Assembly: GCA_944321145.1 (NCBI GenBank)
Contig: CALUKF010000004.1
Location: 49,622-113,621 of the forward strand
DNA from: an uncultured Odoribacter sp.
GTDB taxonomy: Bacteria > Bacteroidota > Bacteroidia > Bacteroidales > Marinifilaceae
Reading direction: 5' to 3'
DNA: 64,000 nucleotides
In this document: positions 1-9,350 of the stretch, in pieces
Layout: each line of letters begins with the position of its first letter
How positions within the stretch are numbered: the stretch's first letter is position 1
Position numbers and translations under genes: made by a program
The notes under the pieces: generated by a model
Seen by the model: the letters and a program-made list of their open reading frames with translations, nothing else
Database searches by the model: none
What the model was told of the DNA's origin: nothing

Positions 1-27
1 ATCTTTGACCTATTCTTATTATATTGG

Positions 28-104
28 AATAGGATGATAATAGGTTGAGAATAGGTTTATCTCTAAATGAAGTGTAACGTAACTCTAACTCAAGTGTAAC
101 AGAA
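28..104. repeat. Degenerate 11-bp periodic array
   Basis: Seven consecutive 11-bp units can be laid out without gaps. AATAGG starts at 28, 39 and 50. Units resembling STSTAAMNNAA then start at 61, 72, 83 and 94, with TAAC exactly 11 bp apart at 75, 86 and 97. AAGTGTAAC recurs at 70-78 and 92-100. One helical turn per unit would suit a protein-binding array, but it may be a decayed tandem repeat. The window starts here, so its left limit is unknown. The rest of 1-253 holds only the hairpin listed separately. Confidence 0.45.
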
Positions 105-175
105 ATACGGGTTGAACTGCGGTCTTGACGCTGTCCAACCCGTGTGCAAGCTTCTTTGGAATTAAGCAAGGGGAG

Positions 176-190
176 TCCCCCGAAGGGGGA
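176..190 (-). terminator. GC hairpin downstream of murF-alr
   Basis: TCCCCC-GAA-GGGGGA forms a perfect 6-bp stem with a three-base loop, about 65 bases past the stop codon of the leftward murF-alr gene. No clear U-run follows on that strand, so factor-independent termination is only plausible. Confidence 0.3.
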
Positions 191-253
191 AGGGAATATG
201 ATAAAAGGCATATCAACACAGCCCCCAAAGGGCGGGGATGCGGGGGAAGGAGG

Positions 254-2701
254 TTATTCTTTGAAATAAATGCGCTTGACGCGCTGGGAGACGGCAGTGA
301 GCACCTCGTAGGGGATGGTCTGGAGCTTGTCGGCGACCTCGGTGACGGGGATGTGCTTGCCGAAAATCTCCACTTCGTCGCCGACGCGGGCATCGATGTC
401 CGTGACGTCAATCATACAGGCATCCATGCAGATATTGCCGACGATGGGGGCGCGTTTACCACGCACGAAGACTTCGCCCACGCCGCGGCTCAGGTGGCGG
501 TTCAGTCCATCAGCATAGCCCACGGGGATAACAGCAATGAGGGAGTCGCGGGTGAGGACGCCTTTGCGCCCGTAGCCCACGGTCTCGGTCGCCTTCACGC
601 GGCGAAGGGAGGCAATGTGGGTCTTGAACGTGCTCACGGGGCGGAGCGTGGCGCCTGCCGCACTGATGCCGTGAAGCCCGATGCCGAGGCGCACCATGTC
701 GAAAGCATAGTCCGTAAACCGCTCGATGCCCGCAGAATTGAGGATGTGGCGCAGGATGTGGTAATCAAAGCGGGACTGCACGAGTTCGGTCATGCGCGTG
801 AACTTGCGGATTTGCTCCAAGGTGTAGGCATCATGGACGCTCTCGTCACTGCCGGCGAGATGCGAGAACATGGAGCGGATGACCACATGCCGCCGCGATT
901 CAAAGAAACGCAGGAGAGCAGGCAAATCCTCCTCGTCCAAGCCGGAACGGTTCATACCGGTATTCAGTTTCAAGTGTACGGGGTATTTCTCCATCCCGTG
1001 GCGCACGAGGGCACGATCGAAGCCTTCGAGCAGGGAAAGGGAATAGATTTCAGGCTCCAAATTGAACTCAATCATGTTGTCGAACGCCTCCGGTTCGGGA
1101 TTCATCACGGCAATGGGAATGGTCACGCCAGCAGCGCGAAGCTCCACGCCCTCGTCGGCAAACGCCACCATCAGGTAATTCACGCCCTGGTATTGGAGCA
1201 GGTTGGCGATTTCGCCTGCCCCGCTGCCGTAGGAAAACGCCTTGACCATGACGGCGAGCATCGTACCGGCAGGCAGGAGGGAACGGAAATGGTTGAGGTT
1301 GTAGACCATCGCGTCCATATCCACTTCCAAGACCGTGGCGTGCGACTGCTTCTGAAGGAAAGCGGCGATGTATTCAAAATGATACTTGCGCGCGCCCTTG
1401 ATGAGGATAACTTGGTCGCGGAACGACTCGCGGTCCTCGCCGCGCAAGAAGGCGTCCGTGTCCTCATAAAAGCGGGCGGCAGGCAGTCCAAAGTAATTCG
1501 CATACCGGCAAAGCCGCTCGCCGATGCCGATGAAAAGCCCTACGCCCGCCTCGCGAAGCAGGCGTGCCACCTCGCAGTAAAGCTCGTGCTCCTCCTGCCC
1601 GACATCCACAAAATCAGAAAGAATCACCACTTTCTCGCGCCCGGCATCCTGCATGGCAAGGGTGTTCAAGGCAAGCTGGAAGGAGGCAGCGTCGGAATTA
1701 TAATAGTCGTTGATGAGCACGCAGCGGTTGATGCCGTCCTTGATTTCCATGCGCATGGCTATCGGCTGGAGGCGCGCCACGCCCGCCGCAATGCTTTCGG
1801 GCGTTCTGCCCAGGAGGAGCAAGAAGCTGACGGCATGCAGGGCATTCTCGAACGAAGCCTCATCGGCAAAAGGGATGCGGATGGAAAAGGCTTTGCCCTG
1901 CCATTGCAGTTCCAGGGAACGCCCGGCGGCATCCGCGCGGTCGGAGAGAATACGCACGTCCGCGCCCTCGCCCATGCCCCAAGCCAAGCAACGGACAGCA
2001 GGCGGAAGTTCCTGCATGATGGCATCGAGCACCGCGCCCTCACGCCCGATGACCACCTCGCAACGGCGGAAAAGACGGGCTTTCTCGCGAAGTTTCTGCT
2101 CCTGCGACTCGAAATTCTCGCTGTGGGCATCGCCAAGGTGGGTGAAAATGCCCACGCGGGGGCGGATGATTTCCTCCAACCGCTCCATTTCGCCGGGCTG
2201 GGAAATGCCCGCCTCGATGACTGCCAGACGGCACTGCTCCTCAATGCCCAACACGGAGAGGGGCACGCCGATTTGGGAATTATAGCTGCGGGGGCTGCGG
2301 TAAATGCCCGGCTCGCTTGCCAAAAGCTGGTAAATCCATTCCTTCACAATGGTCTTGCCGTTGCTGCCCGTGACGGCAACCACATCCGCCCGAAGGCGGG
2401 AACGGCGCCATGCCGCAAGGCTTTGCAACGCCGCGCGCACATCCAGCACGCGGAAAAAATTCGCCCCCGTAAGGGCATCAAACTCCACGCGCCACGCACC
2501 TACCACAAAATTCCGGCAGCCCCGGGCATAGAGGGCGGGGATATAATCGTGCCCGTCGTGGTTGACGCCCCGCAAGGCAAAGAAGAGGGCGGACGCGGGA
2601 TCCGTCACCGAACGACTGTCCACGGTGGTCTCCGTGATTTCCACATCGTTTATGTTTTTGGGGTCGCACCCCAATGCTGTTGCAATTTCTTTTGTGAACA
2701 T
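254..2701 (-). CDS. murF-alr: Bifunctional MurF ligase / alanine racemase
   Basis: The product (815 aa) joins two steps of peptidoglycan precursor supply. The N-terminal half is UDP-MurNAc-tripeptide:D-Ala-D-Ala ligase, with the ATP-binding motif TGSNGKT at residues 111-117. The C-terminal half, from about residue 455, is a PLP-dependent alanine racemase that makes D-alanine. K487 in VMVKAFSYG is the expected PLP lysine, and the racemase motif VGYGRKG lies further on. The fusion is characteristic of Bacteroidota and its length is normal for it. The ATG at 2701 fits the usual start of the Mur N-terminal domain. It is followed at 51 bp spacing, on the same strand, by the cls gene upstream, so the two may be co-transcribed. 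The enzyme should be cytoplasmic. Family assignment is secure. Confidence 0.95.
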   Translation of the reverse strand: MFTKEIATALGCDPKNINDVEITETTVDSRSVTDPASALFFALRGVNHDGHDYIPALYARGCRNFVVGAWRVEFDALTGANFFRVLDVRAALQSLAAWRRSRLRADVVAVTGSNGKTIVKEWIYQLLASEPGIYRSPRSYNSQIGVPLSVLGIEEQCRLAVIEAGISQPGEMERLEEIIRPRVGIFTHLGDAHSENFESQEQKLREKARLFRRCEVVIGREGAVLDAIMQELPPAVRCLAWGMGEGADVRILSDRADAAGRSLELQWQGKAFSIRIPFADEASFENALHAVSFLLLLGRTPESIAAGVARLQPIAMRMEIKDGINRCVLINDYYNSDAASFQLALNTLAMQDAGREKVVILSDFVDVGQEEHELYCEVARLLREAGVGLFIGIGERLCRYANYFGLPAARFYEDTDAFLRGEDRESFRDQVILIKGARKYHFEYIAAFLQKQSHATVLEVDMDAMVYNLNHFRSLLPAGTMLAVMVKAFSYGSGAGEIANLLQYQGVNYLMVAFADEGVELRAAGVTIPIAVMNPEPEAFDNMIEFNLEPEIYSLSLLEGFDRALVRHGMEKYPVHLKLNTGMNRSGLDEEDLPALLRFFESRRHVVIRSMFSHLAGSDESVHDAYTLEQIRKFTRMTELVQSRFDYHILRHILNSAGIERFTDYAFDMVRLGIGLHGISAAGATLRPVSTFKTHIASLRRVKATETVGYGRKGVLTRDSLIAVIPVGYADGLNRHLSRGVGEVFVRGKRAPIVGNICMDACMIDVTDIDARVGDEVEIFGKHIPVTEVADKLQTIPYEVLTAVSQRVKRIYFKE

Positions 2702-2752
2702 GTTCTTTCGTTTTTACATTCCGTGCGCCGGGCAGGGCGATGCGTCAGGGAT

Positions 2753-4207
2753 TTACAGCAAGGGGGCAAAGAGCCGTGCCACCGATTCGTAGACCCGTTC
2801 GCGCTTCGGACGGAATTTCCAGTATTGGATGGAAACTTCGTCGGCGGCTTCCAAGTCCTCTGCAAAATCCGCTGCCAACTGTTTCACGACTTCCCGGTCG
2901 TATATAATCATATTTACTTCAAAGTTCTGCTCAAAGCTCCGCAAATCCATGTTTGCCGAGCCGACACTTGCCACCTGCCCGTCGGCAACAATCACCTTGC
3001 TGTGGTTGATGCCCTTCTTGTACCAATAAATTTTCACGCCAGCCTCCAGCAATTCCTCGACATAGGAACGGGAACACCAATAAGTAAGGCGGGAATCGGA
3101 CTTATGGGGCAGGAGAATGCGCACGTCCACGCCGCTCATGGCTGCCGTCTTCAAGGAATTGAGGGTCGTCTCCCCCGGCATGAAATAAGGGGTGGAGATG
3201 AAAACATAGCGTTTCGCCATGTTGATAAGGGTAAAATACGCCTGTTGGATAGACGCCCAGTCGCTGTCGGGACCGGAAGCGACGGTCTGCACCACGACAT
3301 TGCCTTCTGCCTGGAGGTAGGGCATATACTCATTTTTGTTCAGCAAAAGCTCCTGGCAGACAAAGTACCAGTCCGCAAGGAACACCACTTGAAGGGAGGT
3401 GACCGCCTCGCCCTCGACGCGGAGGTGGGTGTCGCGCCAAACGCCGATGCCCGGCACGCCGTCCACGTAGCGGTCGGCAATGTTCAGACCACCGACGAAA
3501 CCCACGCGCCCGTCAATCACGGCAATCTTGCGGTGGTTGCGGTAATTGGCTTTGCGGGCAAACTGATGGTAACGCACGGGCAGGAAGGGATACACCCGGA
3601 TGCCTGCCTGGCGGAGGCGGCGGATGAAATGCTTCGAAAGGCTCCAGCTGCCCACATCGTCGTAAATGATACGCACCTCCACGCCCTCGGCGGCTTTTTG
3701 CAGGAGAATTTCCTCCAATTCGCTGAGCAAACGTCCCTCGGCAAGGATGTAATACTCCAGGTGGATGAACTTGCGGGCGGAACGCAACGCCTCAAAAAGG
3801 GCGGGGAAAGTCTCGCTGCCATTGTCAAGCACCGTCAGGGTATTGTAGCGCGTGAGGAGGGCTTTGCTGTTGTTGAGGAGGAGGGTCATGAGCTTACGCA
3901 CCTCAACGGTGTTGCGCCGCTGGAGGAATTCGGACTTCTTGATGAGCTGCTTCTGGTCTTCGCTCATGTACTGGAGCCACTTCATGTCGCCCAGTCCCTT
4001 GCGGGAAAACATCTTGATTTTGCGGTAATTCACGCCAAAGAACAGATAAAATAGGAAGCCTGCAAAGGGCATTGCCACGAGGACAATAATCCAAGCCAAG
4101 GTGCGCACGGGGTTGCGATTCTCAAGTATCACGTTGAAAATCACGGATGCCACGGTCAGCAAATAGAGGGCAATCCCGATATATATGAAGATTTGCAGCC
4201 AAGTCAT
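2753..4207 (-). CDS. cls: Cardiolipin synthase (phospholipase D family)
   Basis: The protein (484 aa) should condense phosphatidylglycerol into cardiolipin at the inner membrane. Two hydrophobic segments occupy roughly residues 4-28 and 36-58, as in the bacterial Cls family. Two PLD signatures follow: NHRKIAVIDG near residue 225 and NHSKVIVADG near residue 400, each supplying the H-x-K-(x)4-D catalytic set. Length matches full-length bacterial Cls. It is divergent from prmC, with only 35 bp between the two start codons, and lies upstream of murF-alr on the same strand. Confidence 0.93.
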   Translation of the reverse strand: MTWLQIFIYIGIALYLLTVASVIFNVILENRNPVRTLAWIIVLVAMPFAGFLFYLFFGVNYRKIKMFSRKGLGDMKWLQYMSEDQKQLIKKSEFLQRRNTVEVRKLMTLLLNNSKALLTRYNTLTVLDNGSETFPALFEALRSARKFIHLEYYILAEGRLLSELEEILLQKAAEGVEVRIIYDDVGSWSLSKHFIRRLRQAGIRVYPFLPVRYHQFARKANYRNHRKIAVIDGRVGFVGGLNIADRYVDGVPGIGVWRDTHLRVEGEAVTSLQVVFLADWYFVCQELLLNKNEYMPYLQAEGNVVVQTVASGPDSDWASIQQAYFTLINMAKRYVFISTPYFMPGETTLNSLKTAAMSGVDVRILLPHKSDSRLTYWCSRSYVEELLEAGVKIYWYKKGINHSKVIVADGQVASVGSANMDLRSFEQNFEVNMIIYDREVVKQLAADFAEDLEAADEVSIQYWKFRPKRERVYESVARLFAPLL

Positions 4208-4230
4208 GTCCTGATATGCATTTTTAATCC

Positions 4231-4238
4231 TATCTTTG
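4231..4238 (+). promoter_or_regulatory. Bacteroidota -7 box for prmC-recX
   Basis: TATCTTTG matches TAnnTTTG and ends four bases before the prmC ATG at 4243, so the transcript would be nearly leaderless. No convincing TTTG -33 element is seen at the expected distance, so the call rests on the -7 box alone. Confidence 0.4.
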
Positions 4239-4242
4239 TGTT

Positions 4243-5109
4243 ATGAATACACTTTCTCAATTGTCCCAATATGCCCGGCAGGCGCTGCAGGATTTCTATC
4301 CCGACGGGGAAATCCGAAGCATTTGCCGTATCCTGTATGAGGACGTTTTCCATCTCACAAATATAGACATCCATTTGAAAAAAAACGAACGTTTGGACGA
4401 AAGCTTTATCAATAAATTTTATGGCATCGTCGAACGGCTGAAAACCGGGGAGCCGCTGCAGTACATTATCGGGAGCACGGAGTTCCGCGGGCTGCGGCTG
4501 GAAGTGAACCGCTCGACGCTGATTCCACGCCCAGAGACGTCGGAATTGGCAGTGTGGGCAAGCGGGGCATTGCGGGCAGGGATGCGGGTGCTGGACATCG
4601 GCACGGGGAGCGGATGCCTTGCCATCGCCCTCGCGCAAGCGTGTCCGGGAGCCGTGGCGGAGGGCATTGACATTTCAGCGGAAGCCGTTGCCACGGCACA
4701 GAGGAACGCCGCCGGCAATGACGTGAAGGTGGAATTTAGCGTGCGGGACATCCTGCGGCACGGGGAATACGCATGGGGAACGTACGACCTCATCGTCAGC
4801 AACCCGCCCTACGTGCGGGAATGCGAGCGGGCGGGGATGGAGCGGAATGTGCTGGACTATGAGCCGCCGCAGGCTCTTTTCGTACCGGACGACGACCCGC
4901 TGGTGTTCTACCGCGCCATCGGGGACTTCGGGCAGGCGCATCTGAAGGCGGGAGGCATGCTTTTCCTGGAAATCAATGAAGCCCTGGGGCAGGAGACTGC
5001 CCGCCTGTTGGAAAGACAGGGCTACGTGCTTGTGGAGGTGCGGCAGGATATGTACGGCAAGGAACGGATGGTGAAAGCCACTAAAATCACAGCGAACCAT
5101 GGGCAATAA
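4243..5109 (+). CDS. prmC: Peptide chain release factor glutamine methyltransferase
   Basis: PrmC/HemK methylates the glutamine of the GGQ motif in release factors RF1 and RF2, using S-adenosylmethionine. The 288-aa sequence has an N-terminal helical domain (about 1-85), the SAM-binding motif VLDIGTGSGCLA near residue 117, and the diagnostic NPPY motif at 187-190. Length is typical. The stop codon overlaps the recX start by 11 bp, so the two are translationally coupled. Confidence 0.95.
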   Translation: MNTLSQLSQYARQALQDFYPDGEIRSICRILYEDVFHLTNIDIHLKKNERLDESFINKFYGIVERLKTGEPLQYIIGSTEFRGLRLEVNRSTLIPRPETSELAVWASGALRAGMRVLDIGTGSGCLAIALAQACPGAVAEGIDISAEAVATAQRNAAGNDVKVEFSVRDILRHGEYAWGTYDLIVSNPPYVRECERAGMERNVLDYEPPQALFVPDDDPLVFYRAIGDFGQAHLKAGGMLFLEINEALGQETARLLERQGYVLVEVRQDMYGKERMVKATKITANHGQ

Positions 5110-5584
5110 GGATTACCAGTCACCGGAAAAACGGGCGGAACGCGCCCTGAAAAACTTGGCGGACAAATGCAGCCGGAAGGAATATTGCAGCGCGGACATC
5201 CGGAAAAAGTTGGAGCAATGGGAGTTGCCGGAAGAGGAAGCGGCAAAGGTCATGCAGTTTTTGCAGGAGCATCATTTCGTGGACGACCGCCGCTATGCCC
5301 GCAATTACGCAGAAGACAAAGCCCGCTTCAACCGTTGGGGCAGGCAGAAAATCGCCCTCATGCTGCGGCAAAAAGGCATTGCCCCCGACCTCATCACAGA
5401 AGCCTTGGAAGCCATCCCGGCGGAAAGCTATGCCGGAAACTGCCTCGACCTGTTGCGGCAAAAAGCCCGCTCGCTCGCCGAAAGCGACCCTTACAAACGG
5501 CGTGCCAAGCTCATCCGCTTCGCCCTCGGCAGGGGCTTCGACTACGAGACGGTGCAAAAGTGTCTCGCGCAACTCACTGAATAA
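5099..5584 (+). CDS. recX: Regulatory protein RecX
   Basis: This 161-aa, highly charged helical protein has the features of RecX, which binds RecA filaments and limits RecA activity: a central segment FVDDRRYARNYAEDK and the repeat-like triple-helix layout. It begins inside the 3' end of prmC (11-bp overlap), so expression is coupled. The ATG at 5099 is the only start compatible with that overlap and with family length. Confidence 0.9.
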   Translation: MGNKDYQSPEKRAERALKNLADKCSRKEYCSADIRKKLEQWELPEEEAAKVMQFLQEHHFVDDRRYARNYAEDKARFNRWGRQKIALMLRQKGIAPDLITEALEAIPAESYAGNCLDLLRQKARSLAESDPYKRRAKLIRFALGRGFDYETVQKCLAQLTE

Positions 5585-5687
5585 AAGAGGACAAACCGTC
5601 AATTGGACAAATTGACGATTGAATCGAAGATTTGTCCAACCCGACAGAAGTTTTGCAAAATCCCTTGCCGGATTGGGGGAAGATTGC

Positions 5688-5695
5688 TATATTTG
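5688..5695 (+). promoter_or_regulatory. -7 box upstream of the GT2 gene
   Basis: TATATTTG matches TAnnTTTG. A weak CTTG sits 21 bases upstream as a possible -33 element. Transcription from here would start near 5702, which favours translation from the ATG at 5722 over the one at 5701. Confidence 0.45.
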
Positions 5696-5721
5696 GCGGA
5701 ATGAAGTTAGCAACAATCGAG

Positions 5722-7068
5722 ATGAAAAATACGATACCCATTTACCAGGTGCCTGCCTATACGGACAGAGAAACACTGCGCAAACTGAGGCTGAAGAGTC
5801 CATACGGGTATGTCCTGCTCCGCGTAGGGGATGCGCCGCTGGAATTGCCGGAGGAAAACGCGGCGCGGATGTTACAAGTGGCAGAAGACAGCGGAGCGGT
5901 GCTGCTGTACAGTGATTACTACCTGCTTAAAAACGGGCAGCGGCTGCCCCACCCGACCATTGACTATCAAGAGGGAAGCCTGCGCGATGACTTCGATTTC
6001 GGCGCAGTCTGGACAGTCAACGCGCAAGCCTTCAGGCAGGCTGTGGAAGAGATGGACGCCACCTACCGCTATGCCGCCCTCTACGACCTGCGCCTGCGCC
6101 TCTCACGGAAGGGGGAAATCCTGCACCTGCCGGAGTACCTGTACACGGTGGAAGAAACGGATGCCCGGACTTCCGGGGAACGGCAATTCGACTATGTAGA
6201 CCCCCACAACCGCGAGGTGCAACAGGAAATGGAAGCCGTTTGTACCGCCCACCTGAAAACCATTGGCGGATGGCTGCCGCCGACATTCCGGGACCTCGAC
6301 CTGCAGGAAGGCAAGTTTCCGGTGGAAGCCTCGGTAGTCATTCCCGTGAAAAACCGGGCAAGAACCATTGCCGACGCCGTGCATTCCGCCCTAAGCCAGG
6401 AGACGGACTTCCCATTCAACATCCTTGTGGTAGACAATTACTCCACGGACGGCACGACGGAAATCCTGCAAAAGCTGGCGCAAGAACACCCTGCCGTGGC
6501 ACTCCTGCATCCGAAAAGCCCGATGGCAGGCATTGGCGGCTGCTGGAACGAAGCCATCGACTCGCCGCAATGCGGACGGTTTGCGGTGCAATTGGACAGC
6601 GACGACCTCTATGCCAGCCCCCAAACGTTGCAGACCATCGTGGACGAGATGTACAAACAACAATGTGCCATGCTCGCCGGCAGCTACCGGATGGTGGATT
6701 TCCAATTGCAGGAAATCGCGCCCGGAGTCGTAGACCACCGGGAATGGACGGACACAAACGGCAGGAACAATGCCCTCCGCATCAACGGATTCGGCGCGCC
6801 CCGGGCTTTTTTCACCCCCGTCATCCGCGAAGTGCGTTTCCCCAATGTGAGCTACGGAGAGGATTACGCCGTGGGGCTTGCCATCTCGCGACGTTATAAG
6901 GTCGGGCGAATTTACACGCCCATTTACCTCTGCCGCCGCTGGGAAGGAAACTCAGATGCCAACCTGAACATCGAGCAGGTGAACCGGAACAATTATTACA
7001 AAGACCGCATCCGCACCATTGAACTCCGGGCAAGACGCCTTTGCATGCCGGGGAATGATGTGCATTGA
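5722..7068 (+). CDS. Family 2 glycosyltransferase with N-terminal extension
   Basis: The C-terminal part is a GT-A fold family 2 glycosyltransferase: [14 protein letters not shown] starts near residue 200, followed by [12 protein letters not shown] and the metal-binding LDSDD near residue 291. The first 200 residues are an additional domain also resembling a GT-A scaffold ([15 protein letters not shown]), without an obvious catalytic DxD. Donor and acceptor cannot be read from sequence. It is the first gene of a tight run with the DUF4922, SpoIID and AmpG-like genes, suggesting a cell-envelope sugar role. I chose the ATG at 5722 because a -7 box ends at 5695. An in-frame ATG at 5701 is the alternative. 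Confidence 0.82.
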   Translation: MKNTIPIYQVPAYTDRETLRKLRLKSPYGYVLLRVGDAPLELPEENAARMLQVAEDSGAVLLYSDYYLLKNGQRLPHPTIDYQEGSLRDDFDFGAVWTVNAQAFRQAVEEMDATYRYAALYDLRLRLSRKGEILHLPEYLYTVEETDARTSGERQFDYVDPHNREVQQEMEAVCTAHLKTIGGWLPPTFRDLDLQEGKFPVEASVVIPVKNRARTIADAVHSALSQETDFPFNILVVDNYSTDGTTEILQKLAQEHPAVALLHPKSPMAGIGGCWNEAIDSPQCGRFAVQLDSDDLYASPQTLQTIVDEMYKQQCAMLAGSYRMVDFQLQEIAPGVVDHREWTDTNGRNNALRINGFGAPRAFFTPVIREVRFPNVSYGEDYAVGLAISRRYKVGRIYTPIYLCRRWEGNSDANLNIEQVNRNNYYKDRIRTIELRARRLCMPGNDVH

Positions 7069-7082
7069 AGATTGAAAAACAG

Positions 7083-8036
7083 ATGAATATGGACACAGAA
7101 AAGAGCCAGGCATTAAGCCGCCTGTTCCACCAACAGACACAGGACTTCCCCTTGGCAAGAGACAATTACCGGGCATTGACGCAAGCCGTCTGTAAAGAAA
7201 TCCCGCTGGACGGCTTCTGCATCCGGGTGCAATACAATCCCGCCCGCATCATTTCGACCAATGCCAAGACGGACGCGGCAAGCCTGAGGAACCGGAAATG
7301 CTTCCTCTGCCCCAGCGGCATGCCGGAAACCCAGCAGGGAATGGCATACGGCGACAGGTATCACATTTACATCAACCCCTATCCCATCTTCCGGCAACAC
7401 TTCACCGTGCCCTCCAACGAGCACCTCCCGCAACGGATTGCCCACCGCTTCGAGGACATGTTGGACATTGCGACGGACTTCCCGGGACACGTGGTTTTCT
7501 ACAATGGTCCTGCCAGCGGCGCCTCCGCTCCCGACCATTTCCACTTTCAATTAGTCTCCCGGGGCGAAATGCCCATCGAGGCAGATGCCGCCAACGAAAG
7601 GCTGCGGCAGGTTGTCCGGACAGGGGAAGACTACACCATTGCCACCCTGCGGGACTACCTGCGGGAGGTGTTTATCCTTGAATCCGCCAGCAAAGCGCGG
7701 CTCCGGGTACTTTTTGATGCGCTGCAACGGTTTGTGGGCATCACCGTGCCCTACGAAGCGGAACCGCAATTCAACCTTTTCGCCTGGCAGGCAGAGGGGT
7801 GCTTGCACATCTGCCTTTTCCCGCGCCGCCGTTGGCGTCCCCGGCAATTCTTCGAGGAAGGGGAAGGGCAAATCATGTTCAGCCCCGGATGCGCCGATAT
7901 GGCAGGCTTGATTATCGCGCCGCGCCAACGGGATTTCGAGCATTACGACGCCGCTTTGCTCGCCGACCTGTTCCAACAAGTGAGCATCACGCCAGAGGAA
8001 AGAGAACAAATTGTCCACCTGATTCAACAATTCTAA
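7083..8036 (+). CDS. DUF4922 protein, HIT/GalT-like nucleotidyltransferase fold
   Basis: The protein (about 317 aa) carries H152-F-H-F-Q156 within GASAPDHFHFQLV. This is the H-x-H-x-Q signature of the galactose-1-phosphate uridylyltransferase / nucleoside phosphorylase branch of the HIT superfamily. A CFLC pair near residue 78 may be a partial metal site. Such enzymes transfer or phosphorolyse nucleotidyl groups on sugar nucleotides; the substrate here is unknown. The start is placed at ATG 7083, although ATG 7089 is equally possible; a TTG at 7065 overlapping the previous stop is less likely. It lies 14 bp from the GT2 stop and 13 bp from the next gene, so these are one operon. Confidence 0.8.
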   Translation: MNMDTEKSQALSRLFHQQTQDFPLARDNYRALTQAVCKEIPLDGFCIRVQYNPARIISTNAKTDAASLRNRKCFLCPSGMPETQQGMAYGDRYHIYINPYPIFRQHFTVPSNEHLPQRIAHRFEDMLDIATDFPGHVVFYNGPASGASAPDHFHFQLVSRGEMPIEADAANERLRQVVRTGEDYTIATLRDYLREVFILESASKARLRVLFDALQRFVGITVPYEAEPQFNLFAWQAEGCLHICLFPRRRWRPRQFFEEGEGQIMFSPGCADMAGLIIAPRQRDFEHYDAALLADLFQQVSITPEEREQIVHLIQQF

Positions 8037-8049
8037 AACTCCAAACGCC

Positions 8050-9348
8050 ATGCAAGCACCGGAAATAGAAATCGGCATCCTCTTTGCCCCGCGCATCACC
8101 TTCCGCCTAAACGGCACATTCATCTGCAAAGGGAAAAGCTATCAAGGAGAATACACGCTCACGCGGGAAGGGGAAAACTATCGCCTCGCCGGCAGCACCG
8201 GCACGGAAAGCGTCCACCTGCCCTTGGAATTTCAGCCGGAAGACTATGCCGCTGCGGACTTCGACCTGATGGACGTTACCATCGGCATCCATTTCCATTG
8301 GGAGCGGCAAGAGACGCAAAAGTTCAAAGGCACGCTCCGCCTCATCGATGAAGGCGAGCACCTGACCGCCGTCAACCGCCTGCCGTTAGAGGATTACCTG
8401 CGCAGCGTCATCTCGTCCGAAATGAAGGCAACCTCCTACATTGAACTGCTGAAAGCCCATGCCGTCATCTCACGCAGCTGGCTGCTGGCGCAAAAAGCCA
8501 AGGCAAAAAAGCTGGACGGCACGTATCGCTCCGGCTATCAGAACGAACAGGAATACATCCGCTGGTACGACCGCGAAGACCACCGGAACTTTGATGTCTG
8601 CGCCGACGACCATTGCCAACGCTACCAGGGCATTACCCGCGCCTGTACGCCTGCAGTACACGAAGCGGTGGAACGCACGCAAGGCGAGGTGCTCACCTAC
8701 GGGGGAGACATCTGCGACGCCCGTTTTTCCAAGTGTTGCGGCGGAGCCACCGAGCGGTTTGAAAACACTTGGGAAGCAGTACCCCACCCCTATTTGACCA
8801 GTCTCTTCGACGCTCCTGCCAAAAAAACCGCCGACCTCAGCCGCGAAGAAGATGCCCGCGCCTGGATACTCTCCGCGCCGCCGGCATTCTGCCACACGGA
8901 CGACCGGGCAATCCTCGCAGAAGTGCTGAACGACTACGACCTCGAAACCCGCCATTTCTTCCGCTGGACAGAGAACCGGACGGCAGGGGAATTGTCCGCC
9001 TTGATGCGGGAAAAACTGGGCATTGATTTCGGCGACATCCTCGACCTTGTGCCCGTCGAAAGGGGCAATTCCGGAAGAATTATCCGCCTCCTCGTGAAAG
9101 GTAGCCGGCAATCGCTCACCATCGGCAAGGAACTGGCCATCCGCAAAGCACTCTCCCCCACCCACCTCTACAGCTCCGCCTTTGTCGTCGAAAAGGAAGG
9201 CGACACCTTCACCTTCCACGGCGCCGGCTGGGGACACGGCGTCGGGCTTTGCCAAATCGGGGCAGCTGTCATGAGCGCGCAGGGCTACGGCTACCGCGAC
9301 ATCCTGCAACACTATTTCAAAGGAAGTGAAATCACCAAAATCTATTGA
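8050..9348 (+). CDS. SpoIID/LytB domain protein without signal peptide
   Basis: The 432-aa product contains the SpoIID domain: RLPLEDYLRSVISSEM near residue 115, KAHAVISRSWLL about 25 residues later, the Cys-rich FSKCCGGATE, and a C-terminal GAGWGHGVGLCQIGA. SpoIID proteins are lytic transglycosylases acting on glycan strands lacking stem peptides. Unlike secreted members, this one starts MQAPEIEIGILF with no hydrophobic leader, which argues for a cytoplasmic location. It sits next to an AmpG-like importer (2-bp gap), so processing of imported peptidoglycan fragments is a reasonable inference. The enzymatic role has not been shown here. Confidence 0.85.
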   Translation: MQAPEIEIGILFAPRITFRLNGTFICKGKSYQGEYTLTREGENYRLAGSTGTESVHLPLEFQPEDYAAADFDLMDVTIGIHFHWERQETQKFKGTLRLIDEGEHLTAVNRLPLEDYLRSVISSEMKATSYIELLKAHAVISRSWLLAQKAKAKKLDGTYRSGYQNEQEYIRWYDREDHRNFDVCADDHCQRYQGITRACTPAVHEAVERTQGEVLTYGGDICDARFSKCCGGATERFENTWEAVPHPYLTSLFDAPAKKTADLSREEDARAWILSAPPAFCHTDDRAILAEVLNDYDLETRHFFRWTENRTAGELSALMREKLGIDFGDILDLVPVERGNSGRIIRLLVKGSRQSLTIGKELAIRKALSPTHLYSSAFVVEKEGDTFTFHGAGWGHGVGLCQIGAAVMSAQGYGYRDILQHYFKGSEITKIY

Positions 9349-9350
9349 CT

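Noticed and set aside
125..4054. A 1309-codon open frame on the plus strand, antisense to murF-alr and cls
   Set aside because: It mirrors two well-supported genes, has low-complexity His/Ala/Gly-rich composition and no recognisable domain; such frames arise from codon bias in GC-rich genes.
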